Below, in pieces: positions 1-8,573 of a stretch of 34,460 nt of DNA. The notes beneath the pieces were generated by a model. That model saw only the letters and a program-made list of their open reading frames with translations, ran no database searches and was not told the DNA's origin. Each line of letters starts with the position of its first letter. Position 1 is the stretch's first letter. The DNA is taken from positions 1-34,460 of the forward strand of contig DSCM01000022.1 of NCBI GenBank assembly GCA_011049115.1, read 5' to 3'. Source of the stretch: Pseudomonadota bacterium. GTDB taxonomy: Bacteria; Desulfobacterota; Anaeroferrophillalia; Anaeroferrophillales; Tharpellaceae. The position numbers and the translations under genes are program-made.

Positions 1-339
1 ACCGAACCGGTGTCCGAAATCTTCGCCGGGAACAATCCCGCTTTGCGGAAAACGGGTGCGAATGTTACATAGAGGAAGTGTGGTTTACGCCGCTTCCCGC
101 TCGTACCAGGCGACGATGCCGCCAAGCTGCTCCTGCCGCTTGACCGGACCTTCGGATGTGCGCTGGAAATCGGCACAGATGACGTTGTTGCTGGTACCCT
201 GGTGGGGCCGAAGTTACATTTTTTTTGGAAAAACAGAAATCTCCTTCGATAAACCAAAACAATAAAAATCGTCCTCGTTCGAACCAGGACGGCGGCCATC
301 AACCAGAACATCAAGATATTGTTTTATTCGGAGGAGTAA
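1..339. other. Left-edge stretch without a convincing gene
   Basis: No supportable gene is seen. Frame 1 is open from the edge for 23 codons to a TAG at 70-72, which could be the tail of a gene cut by the edge, but it is too short to identify. A GTTACAT heptamer occurs twice, at about 64 and 213, bracketing roughly 150 bases. This might be a remnant of a mobile element, but no transposase motif is readable. A small inverted repeat (GTCCT/AGGAC) lies near 270-290. The last bases carry a strong GGAGGAG ribosome-binding site for the gene at 340. Confidence 0.4.
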
Positions 340-963
340 ATGAAAACTTTATCAAGAGATAACTTGCCCTACCCGTACAAATCCGCTATACTGCACAGCA
401 TTATCATCGCGAGTCTGCTTTTTTTGCCAATGTTTATCAGCTCCGGGGCGGCAGCGGCCGTCACCCGGACAGCCCCGGAAAAAGGTTTTTGGGGGCGGGC
501 GCCTGAACTTCGGGATAATTTTCTGAGCTTGGAACTTGTCGGGGTCGGTTCCTATGAGCTGGCCGAGATTTTTCACGATATTATCAGCCATTGCCCGGGC
601 GTGCTTGAGGCCAGACGTTGCCGTCTCAACCTTGATCCGAACAACCCGAGAGCCAGCCTGGTCGAGTGGCAAATCACTTATACCGGCACCACCGCGTTCG
701 CCCTGGAGAGCAGTATCTATCAGCGCCTGAAAGAAATCAGCGCCGAAAAACCGGTCGTCTATCCGGTCAACGGTTCCGAACTGACCTTGACCGCCGGAGA
801 AAGCGAAAGCTTACAGGCAATCAAACCCTGGCAGGCAAGCAGCCGGCGGTTGCGTTTTGTCGAATCGCTGGTGTTTGCCGCCGATACGGATCGGGTTCGA
901 TGCCACGGGCACCGGCGAGTCACTCGCCCATGGCGGGATTATAGCCAACCCGGCTTCGAATAA
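340..963 (+). CDS. Exported protein of unknown function, short paralogue of the 2564-3664 C-terminal domain
   Basis: Predicted exported protein of 207 residues with no family I recognise. The N-terminus has a positively charged start, a hydrophobic core at about residues 17-38 and an alanine-rich cleavage region, so it looks like a Sec signal peptide. The start is fixed by a GGAGGAG site a few bases upstream. Residues about 60-207 align by eye with the C-terminal half of the protein at 2564-3664. Shared features are a YE.AE segment, a PGV or SGV turn, EA.R, the motif PNNxxAS, a W..T..GT..F.L segment, and the final residues PGFE. It therefore looks like a stand-alone copy of that domain. It is followed after 48 bases by a lipoprotein gene on the same strand, so co-transcription is likely. 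The coding call is firm; function is unknown. Confidence 0.8.
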   Translation: MKTLSRDNLPYPYKSAILHSIIIASLLFLPMFISSGAAAAVTRTAPEKGFWGRAPELRDNFLSLELVGVGSYELAEIFHDIISHCPGVLEARRCRLNLDPNNPRASLVEWQITYTGTTAFALESSIYQRLKEISAEKPVVYPVNGSELTLTAGESESLQAIKPWQASSRRLRFVESLVFAADTDRVRCHGHRRVTRPWRDYSQPGFE

Positions 964-1011
964 AAATTTTCTAGGGACAACTGCTCATCATCACCATTAA
1001 AGAGGTTGACC

Positions 1012-2490
1012 ATGAACTTTTCGCGTCTGCTCCTGCTCGTAACCCTGATTTTTTCCCTCAGCGCCTGCGCCGGTCTATACCCGGTCGATTACGCTCCCAG
1101 CAAGGCCGAACGCCTGCTTGATGAAAGAATCGAAAATCTGCTGGCCGACCTCGTTGCGGATCAGAGCTTCAGCCGGGCGGAACCAACGCCGGCCGCGATT
1201 GTCCCTGGTTCCGCCATTCAGGGTGAATATTTCAGTCGACTTGAAGAAATCTTATGTGAACGTTTGCAGACGCGCTTGCGGGAATCGCATGATATTTTTC
1301 AATTGACCCGCCAGAACTGGTTCGAACTCCGCGCCGGTCATGCCTTGAGTTTTCAGAATCTGGCTCCGGAACAACGCCGGCGTTTGACGACAGCGATCAT
1401 TTACCAAGTCGAGATTACGGCCGACACCGTATTGGATCGAGTCAATGCCACCATCACGGCCCGCAACGCCGAGGGACGCAACCTGAGCGGGGTTGTCGCC
1501 AGCGGCCCTCTGGGCTTCGGCCGGGAAAGTCTCGCCCGGCAACTCTACTATGAAGCCGCCAACCGCAATCCCTTCCCTGAAGGACTCGAAGAACGCCCCT
1601 TCAGTTCCCTGGACAGGCTGGCTTACAGTCTGACCTCCGAGCTTTCCGAGAGTTACGCCAATGGTCTTCAGGTCGCCGGCCAGACCGTCTCCGATCGGGA
1701 AATCAAGGTCTTGCTGCACACCGGTTCGTCCTCCCATCTGGCCACCGGTCTCAACCGCGAAATTCAGGAAGCTTTGCAGCAGGCCCTGATCAGCCGCAGG
1801 GGCTTTACCTGCGTACTCAGCCGCGAGGATTTTGGCGCGGCCCTGCAACAGATTGATTTTTACCAATGGCATGCCCATCTTTTCAAAGCGATCGAGTTAC
1901 CCCAATTTGAAGTCGGCACCGTGCTCCTGCTGGCCGATCTCAGCCAGGCCACCAAAAACGGAGTCTTCAGCCTCGCCTTAAGGGCCCTGTGGCGCACCAA
2001 TCCTCTTGAGGATCGAAGCGGGGCGCTGGTGGTCGAAGATGCCGGCGGAACTTACGTTTCCGGGTTCACGGCCAAGGCCTATTTCAGCGGCGAGAATTTA
2101 CGCTATCGTTACAACGATCACCGACCGGCCAAAGCTGGAGAACGAAGATTAGTCCAGCCGCTTCCCGACAAAAGCCCTTTGGTGCGCAAGCCCTGGAACG
2201 GCCCCAGCCAGGACCTGAATCTCTGTTTTTATGACTTCACCGAAACCCTGGCCGCCAGAATCTATCCGGTCCTCAATCAGGCGCCCGGGGTCACCTGGCT
2301 GCGGCGGGCGGACGAGCTCTGCGAACGAAACCGGGATTGTCTCTGTTACGAAATCTGGTATAATGGTTCCGCGGAAGACCTGGCGGCCTGGCTGACCCAA
2401 TATCTGCGCACCTCGAGAAGTATTGGTTTCAATTTACGCAGCTATGGCCCCGGACGGCTGGAGGTTCATTTCGACGGCGGCTTCAATTGA
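1012..2490 (+). CDS. Large lipoprotein with FlgO/CsgG-like regions and a cysteine-rich C-terminal domain
   Basis: Predicted lipoprotein of 492 residues. ATG 1012 is preferred over TTG 1006 because AGAGG lies at the right distance and the protein then opens with a short hydrophobic stretch ending in the lipobox LSAC. Two middle regions, about residues 30-110 and 220-330, have the alternating strand/helix look of FlgO, FlgT-middle or TolB N-terminal type envelope domains, including a KVLL strand and a long amphipathic helix. This is a resemblance, not a firm assignment. The last 95 or so residues form a separate domain with CFYDFTE, RIYP, APGV, LRR and CLCY motifs and four cysteines, ending DGGFN. 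That domain recurs as nearly the whole mature protein at 3952-4335. It is probably an outer-membrane or periplasmic assembly component, by inference only. Confidence 0.8.
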   Translation: MNFSRLLLLVTLIFSLSACAGLYPVDYAPSKAERLLDERIENLLADLVADQSFSRAEPTPAAIVPGSAIQGEYFSRLEEILCERLQTRLRESHDIFQLTRQNWFELRAGHALSFQNLAPEQRRRLTTAIIYQVEITADTVLDRVNATITARNAEGRNLSGVVASGPLGFGRESLARQLYYEAANRNPFPEGLEERPFSSLDRLAYSLTSELSESYANGLQVAGQTVSDREIKVLLHTGSSSHLATGLNREIQEALQQALISRRGFTCVLSREDFGAALQQIDFYQWHAHLFKAIELPQFEVGTVLLLADLSQATKNGVFSLALRALWRTNPLEDRSGALVVEDAGGTYVSGFTAKAYFSGENLRYRYNDHRPAKAGERRLVQPLPDKSPLVRKPWNGPSQDLNLCFYDFTETLAARIYPVLNQAPGVTWLRRADELCERNRDCLCYEIWYNGSAEDLAAWLTQYLRTSRSIGFNLRSYGPGRLEVHFDGGFN

Positions 2491-2563
2491 TAACGTTACA
2501 TGAACAAACTCGTGTGATCGGTAAACAAAGGGACAAATCAAAATTTCTACTAAGGAGGGGAAA

Positions 2564-3664
2564 ATGAGTCAAAGAGGATTTCTTAAAAAATCGTTTCTTC
2601 TGGTCGGCATTCTCTGTCTGCTGTTGGGTGGACTTGCCGCTTCGGCCGCGGCCCAGCAACGGATAGTCGTTCTGCCTTTTTATGTCGAAGAAGGAGCCGA
2701 CGCCAAGGGGGGCGGTGACGCCACGCTCCACTTTCGTCGCATGATGCGCTTCATCAATAACCAGCTTGTCCGTCATGACTTTGAAGTTGTCAACCCCTTT
2801 GCCCAAGATGCCGGCGAAAGTGAATTCAACCGGGTCATGGAAAGAGCTCGTGAGGATTCGCCGATGGCCTGCATGGAGGTCTGCAAACGTTACGGAGTCG
2901 ACGCCGCCTATGTCGTCTGGCTTCGCGTCAAGGTCCGTCAGACCCAGGATGGTTTTTGCCAGGCGAAAGCCCGCCTTGACGGCGAAGGCTATGACAGCGC
3001 CGGACACGATCTGGGCATCGGGGTTTCCAAATCCTGGGTTGAAACCGCCAGGGATTGTGACGACGCAATTGCTGAGTGCGAAAAAGAAGTTGGCGATGTC
3101 GTGGGTCGCAAGTTGACTGGTTGGAGCGGCGGGGCCGGTACCGGCAGGGCGATCGGCGGCGGTGGGGCTGTGGTCGGTTCCGCATCTTCCGGCGAAGGCG
3201 GAGCTTTGGCGCGCAACCTGGAAAAGTATGAAAACATCCTTGAGGTTCGTCTCGACGGAGCCACCGAATATGAAGCGGCCGAGGTCATGGGCAAAATTCT
3301 CAACACGGTTTCCGGGGTCATCGAAGCCAAACGCTACGGCGCCAATGTCGTTCCCAACAACGCCAAGGCCAGCTGGTCGACCTGGCGGGTCACGCATGAA
3401 GGCACCGATCCTTTTCGCCTGCAAGCCAATATCATGACCATGATCAACCAGGTTCTGGATGCAGGCGGCGAGTTGGTATTGAATGGTGTCCCTTACCGCT
3501 ACGGCGCGGACGAAGTCAATCTTTTGATGGGAATCAGGACCGGCAGCGCCACCAGCCGCATGATTCAGTTTATTTTCGACCGGGAAAGAATGCGGGATCG
3601 TGAATTTTCCGGCCGCCATGATCCGTACAAAGCCCGCGAACGTAATCGCCCTGGATTTGAATAA
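2564..3664 (+). CDS. Exported protein with CsgG/FlgT-like N-terminal domain and duplicated C-terminal domain
   Basis: Predicted secreted or periplasmic protein of 366 residues, translated from a strong AAGGAGGGG site. The signal peptide runs to about residue 32 (SAAAQ). The mature protein opens with a RIVVLPF strand, followed by a helix and a second strand (FEVVNPF), as in the nucleotide-fold-like domains of CsgG, TolB-N and the FlgT middle domain. A middle segment carries four cysteines. After a glycine/alanine linker at about residues 185-215, the C-terminal domain (about 220-366) matches the protein at 340-963, sharing the PNNxxAS motif and the terminal PGFE. A perfect 10-bp-stem terminator follows 164 bases downstream, which would close a transcription unit made of the first three genes. 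Function is unknown; an envelope assembly role is inferred. Confidence 0.8.
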   Translation: MSQRGFLKKSFLLVGILCLLLGGLAASAAAQQRIVVLPFYVEEGADAKGGGDATLHFRRMMRFINNQLVRHDFEVVNPFAQDAGESEFNRVMERAREDSPMACMEVCKRYGVDAAYVVWLRVKVRQTQDGFCQAKARLDGEGYDSAGHDLGIGVSKSWVETARDCDDAIAECEKEVGDVVGRKLTGWSGGAGTGRAIGGGGAVVGSASSGEGGALARNLEKYENILEVRLDGATEYEAAEVMGKILNTVSGVIEAKRYGANVVPNNAKASWSTWRVTHEGTDPFRLQANIMTMINQVLDAGGELVLNGVPYRYGADEVNLLMGIRTGSATSRMIQFIFDRERMRDREFSGRHDPYKARERNRPGFE

Positions 3665-3827
3665 AACTACACCTTACCGTTTATTTTCGCTTAAAAAAAA
3701 GGCGGATAACGGATAAGAGTATTTATTTGCGTCCCTCGGACGCACCGTCAGGTGCGGGGCACAAAAACCGTATTCGGGTTGCGGAGTGGGTCTCCGTCGT
3801 AAAGAAAAAAACGGCAACTGAATTACC

Positions 3828-3868
3828 GCCGCTGGTGTCATTCTTCATGCATGCCACCAGCGGCTTTT
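3828..3868 (+). terminator. Intrinsic terminator after the first three envelope genes
   Basis: A perfect 10-bp stem (GCCGCTGGTG at 3828-3837 with CACCAGCGGC at 3855-3864) encloses a 17-nt loop and is followed by TTTT. It sits in the 287-base gap between 3664 and 3952. Two shorter overlapping hairpins, GCGTCC/GGACGC at 3729-3743 and GCACC/GGTGC at 3742-3755, lie upstream in the same gap. I see no gene in this gap. Confidence 0.65.
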
Positions 3869-3951
3869 GCTGTTTTGACAGAACACGGGCCCTCTGCCTG
3901 TCTTTTTTTCGACTTCGTCTTCAGAGGCGACCCCATCTATGGGAGTGTGAA

Positions 3952-4335
3952 ATGATTTTGTTCCGCAAAGTTTTCGGTTTCAGCTGCCTTTTCGGGCTGT
4001 TTTTTCTTCAGGCCTGCGCCGGCGGCGGACCGCACCGCCACGACACCAGAGCCCGCCCCGTGACCGTCTGTTTTTACGAATTCACTGAGGTCTACCAGGA
4101 TCGCATTTACCCCCTTCTGGCTGAAGCGCCAGGGGTTTCCAACCTCAGGCGTTCCTGGAAGAACTGCGGTGGCAGGCAAACCTGTCTCTGCTACATTCTG
4201 ACTTATGACGGCCCGCTTGACAAACTGATCCTTCGCCTGAAGCGGCATCTGCCGATCAAACGGATCATTCCTATCCGCGCCCAGGCCACCAACGAAAATC
4301 TGCTTGAGATTTTCTTCGATTCCGGGTTCAAATGA
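3952..4335 (+). CDS. Small lipoprotein consisting of the CFYEFTE / CLCY domain
   Basis: Predicted lipoprotein of 127 residues. An in-frame upstream extension is possible but lacks any signal sequence. ATG 3952, preceded by GGGAGTG, gives a hydrophobic leader ending in the lipobox LQAC. After a short linker the rest of the protein aligns closely with the last 95 residues of the 1012-2490 lipoprotein: CFYEFTE, RIYP.L, APGV, LRR, a cysteine, CLCY and a terminal SGFK. The conserved cysteines suggest disulfides in the periplasm. It overlaps the next gene by ATGA, so translation is probably coupled. It is a stand-alone copy of the domain, mirroring the 340-963 gene in relation to 2564-3664. Function is unknown. 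Confidence 0.8.
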   Translation: MILFRKVFGFSCLFGLFFLQACAGGGPHRHDTRARPVTVCFYEFTEVYQDRIYPLLAEAPGVSNLRRSWKNCGGRQTCLCYILTYDGPLDKLILRLKRHLPIKRIIPIRAQATNENLLEIFFDSGFK

Positions 4336-5651
4336 GCGCAGGTTCAAGAGAAAACCCAAGGAGAGAAAAGCTGTTTTGTCGCCTCGGCAGACAGCTGTTG
4401 TCTGGTCTTGCTTTCTGCAGTCTGACCTGGCTTCCTTCAGCCCAAGCCGGTATGCTGGACGTTCTCGGCACGGTTGGTAAAATCGGTGGCGGCCTAATTC
4501 TGGGCGGAGGTTCCAAGGCCGGCGGCCCCGACTCCTTCACCAGCAGCGACGTAGTTATCGTCACCAGCGGCGAAGATCTGATCGCCGCAGCCCTGGACCA
4601 GATTAAATTAGGGGAACAGATTGCCGCCAAAACCGAAGCCATGCAGGCTGAAATCAATAAGGTTTTCACTCGGCTTCGCACTTATCAGGCCATGCAGGGA
4701 GGGATCTGGTTCAATCTCGGCAAGGCCTATTATGAACTGCGGCGGGATCTGCTTGATCTCAACCGTCAAAACGGCTGCAGCGCCATTGAATTCAACCGCC
4801 GCACCCAGGAGAAGAGAATCTCCCAGATCCGGCTGCTCAATCAGGTGGAAATAAAGGCCCAGGCGGGTCTTTCCGAAACTGCCGAAACCATAGTTCTCAA
4901 CAATAAAACCAATCATAACCTGCGCCGTTCAGTCAGTGAAATAATCAGTCACAATCCGCTGATCGCCTGCGGCTTCACCGCTCAGATCGAGAGTCAGAAT
5001 CAAGCGCTGACCGAACTGCTTGACGCTTATGTTCAGCGCATCGGCGATCTTTATCTGAACTTTGATGAAGCGGAAAAGACCTTCAGCAAAATTTCCGCCG
5101 AATTCGGCCACGCTGAGCAGGAAATGAGCAACGCCATCAATAAATTTAACGAGCAAGGCGCCTTGGTCGCAGCCGAAGCCACCAAGCATGTCGGCATCAT
5201 GGCTTTGCACAGCGCCAAATTAAGCGCTCTCCTGCGGGACGACAGTCACCGCAGTTTCATCGAGAACCTTCAGGTTGCCGGCCAGGTCGGCAACCTGCTC
5301 AAACGCATCGCCAAACTGACCGACACCTTGAACACCTTTAATACAACCAGACTCCAGTTCGCCGGCCGGGCCGCCACGATCAAAGAAGCCGGCGCTCAGG
5401 CTCAGGAAGAGATCACGGCTTCCGGAATCACGCTTCGCAGCCTGAGGAAAAAACTCAATCGTTCCTGGGAAGAGCAGATGGACGCCATTAATCAGGCGGC
5501 TCGAAAGGAACAGCTGAAAATTAAAAATCTGCAGCTGGAAATGGTGCAGATCGAAAAACAGAACCAAAAGATGGCCGGCCGGATGTATGCAAGACTCCAT
5601 GACGAAGCCAAAAGCAAAGCCGATAAGGCTTTTGGCAAACCGGTCTTTTAA
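4332..5651 (+). CDS. Secreted alpha-helical coiled-coil protein of unknown function
   Basis: Predicted exported protein of 439 residues starting at the ATGA overlap with the preceding lipoprotein. A charged N-terminus of about 20 residues is followed by a hydrophobic core and a SAQAG cleavage site near residue 40. Just after it lies a glycine-rich, fairly hydrophobic segment (about 41-65) that could insert in or lie on a membrane. The remainder is predicted nearly all helical, with long heptad-like stretches at about 80-130, 225-290 and 365-430, the last very rich in Lys, Gln and Glu. Only two cysteines are present. I do not recognise the family. A periplasmic scaffold or helical pore-forming-type protein are possibilities, both speculative. 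It is probably translated together with the genes on either side. Confidence 0.8.
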   Translation: MSAGSRENPRREKLFCRLGRQLLSGLAFCSLTWLPSAQAGMLDVLGTVGKIGGGLILGGGSKAGGPDSFTSSDVVIVTSGEDLIAAALDQIKLGEQIAAKTEAMQAEINKVFTRLRTYQAMQGGIWFNLGKAYYELRRDLLDLNRQNGCSAIEFNRRTQEKRISQIRLLNQVEIKAQAGLSETAETIVLNNKTNHNLRRSVSEIISHNPLIACGFTAQIESQNQALTELLDAYVQRIGDLYLNFDEAEKTFSKISAEFGHAEQEMSNAINKFNEQGALVAAEATKHVGIMALHSAKLSALLRDDSHRSFIENLQVAGQVGNLLKRIAKLTDTLNTFNTTRLQFAGRAATIKEAGAQAQEEITASGITLRSLRKKLNRSWEEQMDAINQAARKEQLKIKNLQLEMVQIEKQNQKMAGRMYARLHDEAKSKADKAFGKPVF

Positions 5652-5670
5652 AAAAACAAAGGATTGTTTC

Positions 5671-5928
5671 ATGCGCAGGCTTTTTCTCTGCTGGCCAGCC
5701 CTGTTTTTTTTATCAGCCATGTTTTCCGCCTGCGCTCCGAGCGCGGCCTATCAGGCCAGGGATACGCTGGCCGGAGCCTCCAGCGCCGCCGCCTGCGAAG
5801 CCGCCGCCACCCGTCAGGAGCGCCGGTCCCTGGCCGGCGACAGCTCGCAAATGCAAGGCGATATCGAAAGGATCAAGGAAGCCGAACGATTATTTGACCA
5901 GAAAACCGGAATCGTCCTGAGCTATTGA
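5671..5928 (+). CDS. Small lipoprotein, unknown
   Basis: Predicted lipoprotein of 85 residues. An AAAGGA site precedes ATG 5671, and the gene begins 19 bases after the coiled-coil gene stops. The leader is hydrophobic and ends in SAC, after which the mature part is alanine-rich (AAACEAAATRQE) and then helical and charged. The stop codon overlaps a possible TTG start of the next gene. Small lipoproteins like this often act as partners or anchors of neighbouring exported proteins, but no family is recognised and the role is unknown. Confidence 0.65.
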   Translation: MRRLFLCWPALFFLSAMFSACAPSAAYQARDTLAGASSAAACEAAATRQERRSLAGDSSQMQGDIERIKEAERLFDQKTGIVLSY

Positions 5929-5948
5929 GAACGCCGCCACCAGATTCT

Positions 5949-7187
5949 ATGCAATTACGTCCCAATTTTTGTCGTCTTGCGGCGGTCTTCGCCCTAGCCC
6001 TGTCTCTGCTCTGGCAAAATCCGCTCCCGGCCCGGGCCGCGGTGGCCAATTTCTGCTGGTGCGGTTTTTTTGTTTCCACGGAAAGCAACCAACCGGAGCT
6101 TAATCACCAGCTCGGCAAGATTTACCAGGCTCACCTTAAACGTTATGAGGATCCGGATAACGGGGTCATCATCGGCCTGCTCAAAAGCCTGCAATGGGAT
6201 GAGATGACCTATCTTGGCTATCTCGGCATGACTCAGGACGAACCAACGGGGGCTTTGCAGCAGCTGGAAAACCTGGACACCACTTATGGTCTGTTTCTCG
6301 CGCTGGAACAGGTGCTCGCTTTCGCCCCGGATGAAAGCCTGGTTCACGGACAGCCGGTCAAAACCTATGTCGGCTATCTTTTCGGCTCCCTGAATCTTTT
6401 TCATCTGCAAAGCCGCAACCTGCTCTCTTCTCGTCCTTTCTTTGTCATTCAGCAGGAGCGCCAGCCGACAAAGACTTCGGCTATGCTGGACCTGGCCCTG
6501 ACCGAATTGGCCCACAGACTTGAGGATCGAAAAAACCTTTTCACCCGGAAAATGCTGTCCGACTGGCAGGAATTTTTCGGGCTCCCCGGGGAACAGCGCG
6601 ACATTTTGCGCCGGCTCAGCGGGCAGCTCGATGAAACCTTTGGCGTCGCGCCCCTCTGCCCCGGCTGCGTTCGCGTTCAGGGCACGACTCTCAATGAAGA
6701 AACCGCCAATCAGCTTAAAACCTTTATCCGTTATTACTTTAACGCGACCCTGGCCAACCATAGACCGGTAGTGTTTCTCCCAGGTTTCAGTGGCCAGGCG
6801 ACCGAGAGCGTCCATACCCTGGTTACCGCGAACAAGGAAGGTGATGTCGTTTTCAGTGAAGAGTGTCTGGGCGGTTATGGGGATTCAGGACAAACCCGAC
6901 TCTGCCTCAAAGTTCCGGCCCCCAAAAATCTTGTAAAGCTCAGCTTGCGCTGCCTGGTGGAGGAAGAAAACCACCAGGCGGAACAGGAAACCTTTGTCCG
7001 CAGCTACACCAGCCTGCTTGATTTTGCTTTGTTCACAAAAGGGCTTGAGGCGCCCCAGGTTCATTCCCTGAGCAATACCTACCGGCAGCTTCTGACCACA
7101 ACCCGAAAACCTTCCGATCTCTACTATTTCAACAGCGTCATCAATGCCATCACGCAATTTTCGCCGGCGCTGCTGGCCGGCCCCTGA
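5949..7187 (+). CDS. Exported protein of unknown function with CxC and CPGC motifs
   Basis: Predicted exported protein of 412 residues. TTG 5925, which overlaps the upstream stop, would add eight residues. ATG 5949 is preferred because it gives a compact signal peptide (hydrophobic core, then PARAAVA), but neither start has a clear ribosome-binding site. The mature protein begins with an FCWCGFF motif and later carries CPGCVR (around residue 235-240) plus a few further cysteines, so metal binding or disulfides are possible. The rest is mixed helix and strand with no recognised domain. It ends the tight gene run 3952-7187; a 133-base gap separates it from the next gene. Confidence 0.75.
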   Translation: MQLRPNFCRLAAVFALALSLLWQNPLPARAAVANFCWCGFFVSTESNQPELNHQLGKIYQAHLKRYEDPDNGVIIGLLKSLQWDEMTYLGYLGMTQDEPTGALQQLENLDTTYGLFLALEQVLAFAPDESLVHGQPVKTYVGYLFGSLNLFHLQSRNLLSSRPFFVIQQERQPTKTSAMLDLALTELAHRLEDRKNLFTRKMLSDWQEFFGLPGEQRDILRRLSGQLDETFGVAPLCPGCVRVQGTTLNEETANQLKTFIRYYFNATLANHRPVVFLPGFSGQATESVHTLVTANKEGDVVFSEECLGGYGDSGQTRLCLKVPAPKNLVKLSLRCLVEEENHQAEQETFVRSYTSLLDFALFTKGLEAPQVHSLSNTYRQLLTTTRKPSDLYYFNSVINAITQFSPALLAGP

Positions 7188-7320
7188 AGCCCTGCCCGCC
7201 CCTCAACCTGCAAGCATCACTTTACAGGTCCAGCGTAAAGGATTAAAACTGACTTAGCCCTGAGGCCGCCGCATCAGAGCGAAACTCTGGAAACCATTTT
7301 CAAGCAACAGAGAGGAAGCG

Positions 7321-8514
7321 ATGAAATTTTTGCAGTCCTGGATTCTTATACCGTTTATACTGTTTTCACTATGCTCCCTGCCCGTACCGGCCAAAGCCGG
7401 AGAACTCCTCAAGGTTGATGCCCTGGTGGTCCGGGCCGCCGACCTCAAGACAGCTGAAAACCAGGCTCGGCGGCTCGCCGTGGACCGGGCCTTAAACCTG
7501 ATGGGAAACCGGGAAATCGCCACCGAGATAAAAGAACAGGCTCATGCCGAGGCTGAAAAACTGGTAACCATCAATCGGGTTCTCAATCAGAATAAACAGC
7601 AGGACGGTTTCGTACAACCGGTTTTTTTCTGCACGGTCGACAAAACCGGCCTGCAGGCTCTGATCAACAGGAAACGGGAAACCACCCTCCTCGCCATGGA
7701 TCGCCCTCAGATCAATATCGGCATTACCTTTCGCACCATTCCGCCGCTGCTGCAAGAAAATCGTCAGGCCTTTATTGACCGTATCAACAATCATCTCGAG
7801 GAATACTTTTCCCAAGGCGGATTTCGCATCGCTCCGGCCCCGGCCGCCATGCTTCGACGCCTGGAGAACGGCGACAGCAGCAATGCGATTCTGACCAGCT
7901 TCGTCTCACAATCCAGCGAGGTTAATTATCTTTTATACGGAACTCTCGACATCAATCCGGAAGACCTGCAGGAGCTCGACCAGGGCCGCTACTACAAAAC
8001 CAGAGTTGGTCTGACCCTGCGTTTCTATAATATTCTTTCACACGATGTTATTTCTTTCAGTCGCGATGTCTACGGCAACGGCGAGAACCGAAAGGCTTCA
8101 GTGATCAACGCCATGCGCAATGGCGCCAAGGTGATCAGCGAAAAAGTTGCGGTTGGCGAGGTGGTCGCCGACTGGCGCCGCAAACTTAACGAAGGGTTTG
8201 AATACAGTCTGCAGTTTTGCGCCTTTCATGACCGGGGCTGGTCGAAAAACCTCCGCCGGGCCCTGAAGGAACATGGCAATTTCATCAGTAAAAGCCGAGG
8301 ACAGAATCTGACGCAGATCTATCGTTTCAAGGCTGATCCCGGAAAATTTATGCACCCGTCCATTGATTTTGAAGATTTTCTGGATGATCTGGTCGAAGCG
8401 GATGAGGTGAGATTTGGTCTGATCGTACAAAACGACCGTCTTTACTTCGTTTTCGGTGACGACGATCAATGTTTTGACCTGGGTTTTGCCGAGGCGGAGG
8501 ACGCGTTGAAGTAA
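7321..8514 (+). CDS. Exported FlgT-like protein
   Basis: Predicted exported protein of 397 residues, with AGAGGAAG upstream of ATG 7321 and a signal peptide ending VPAKAG near residue 25. The first mature segment (about 26-120) has the pattern of the FlgT N-terminal / LPP20-like domain: a strand, then a helix with repeated Ala and Arg (AENQARRLAVDRAL). The next (about 130-250) resembles the FlgT middle domain, with paired strands and a segment ending in YLLYGTL. The final 110 residues are a separate domain with two cysteines. It was probably recruited to the same envelope function as the genes upstream, though the 133-base gap may hold its own promoter. FlgT is known as a flagellar H-ring protein in Vibrio, but no flagellar gene is nearby here. 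The family assignment is tentative. Confidence 0.7.
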   Translation: MKFLQSWILIPFILFSLCSLPVPAKAGELLKVDALVVRAADLKTAENQARRLAVDRALNLMGNREIATEIKEQAHAEAEKLVTINRVLNQNKQQDGFVQPVFFCTVDKTGLQALINRKRETTLLAMDRPQINIGITFRTIPPLLQENRQAFIDRINNHLEEYFSQGGFRIAPAPAAMLRRLENGDSSNAILTSFVSQSSEVNYLLYGTLDINPEDLQELDQGRYYKTRVGLTLRFYNILSHDVISFSRDVYGNGENRKASVINAMRNGAKVISEKVAVGEVVADWRRKLNEGFEYSLQFCAFHDRGWSKNLRRALKEHGNFISKSRGQNLTQIYRFKADPGKFMHPSIDFEDFLDDLVEADEVRFGLIVQNDRLYFVFGDDDQCFDLGFAEAEDALK

Positions 8515-8573
8515 AATCTGGACTTTTGACGAGTTTGGATAGAAATTTAATTTTCACAGAGAACAGGAAAGCT

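Noticed and set aside
56-265. Possible small gene or insertion-sequence remnant near the left edge
   Set aside because: Open frames exist on both strands, but none has a start signal or known motif. The paired GTTACAT heptamers are too short to prove a mobile element.
2483-3619. Long minus-strand open frame (378 codons) opposite the exported-protein gene
   Set aside because: It is fully antisense to the plus-strand gene at 2564-3664, which has a signal peptide, a strong ribosome-binding site and a paralogue. The antisense product has no recognisable domain.
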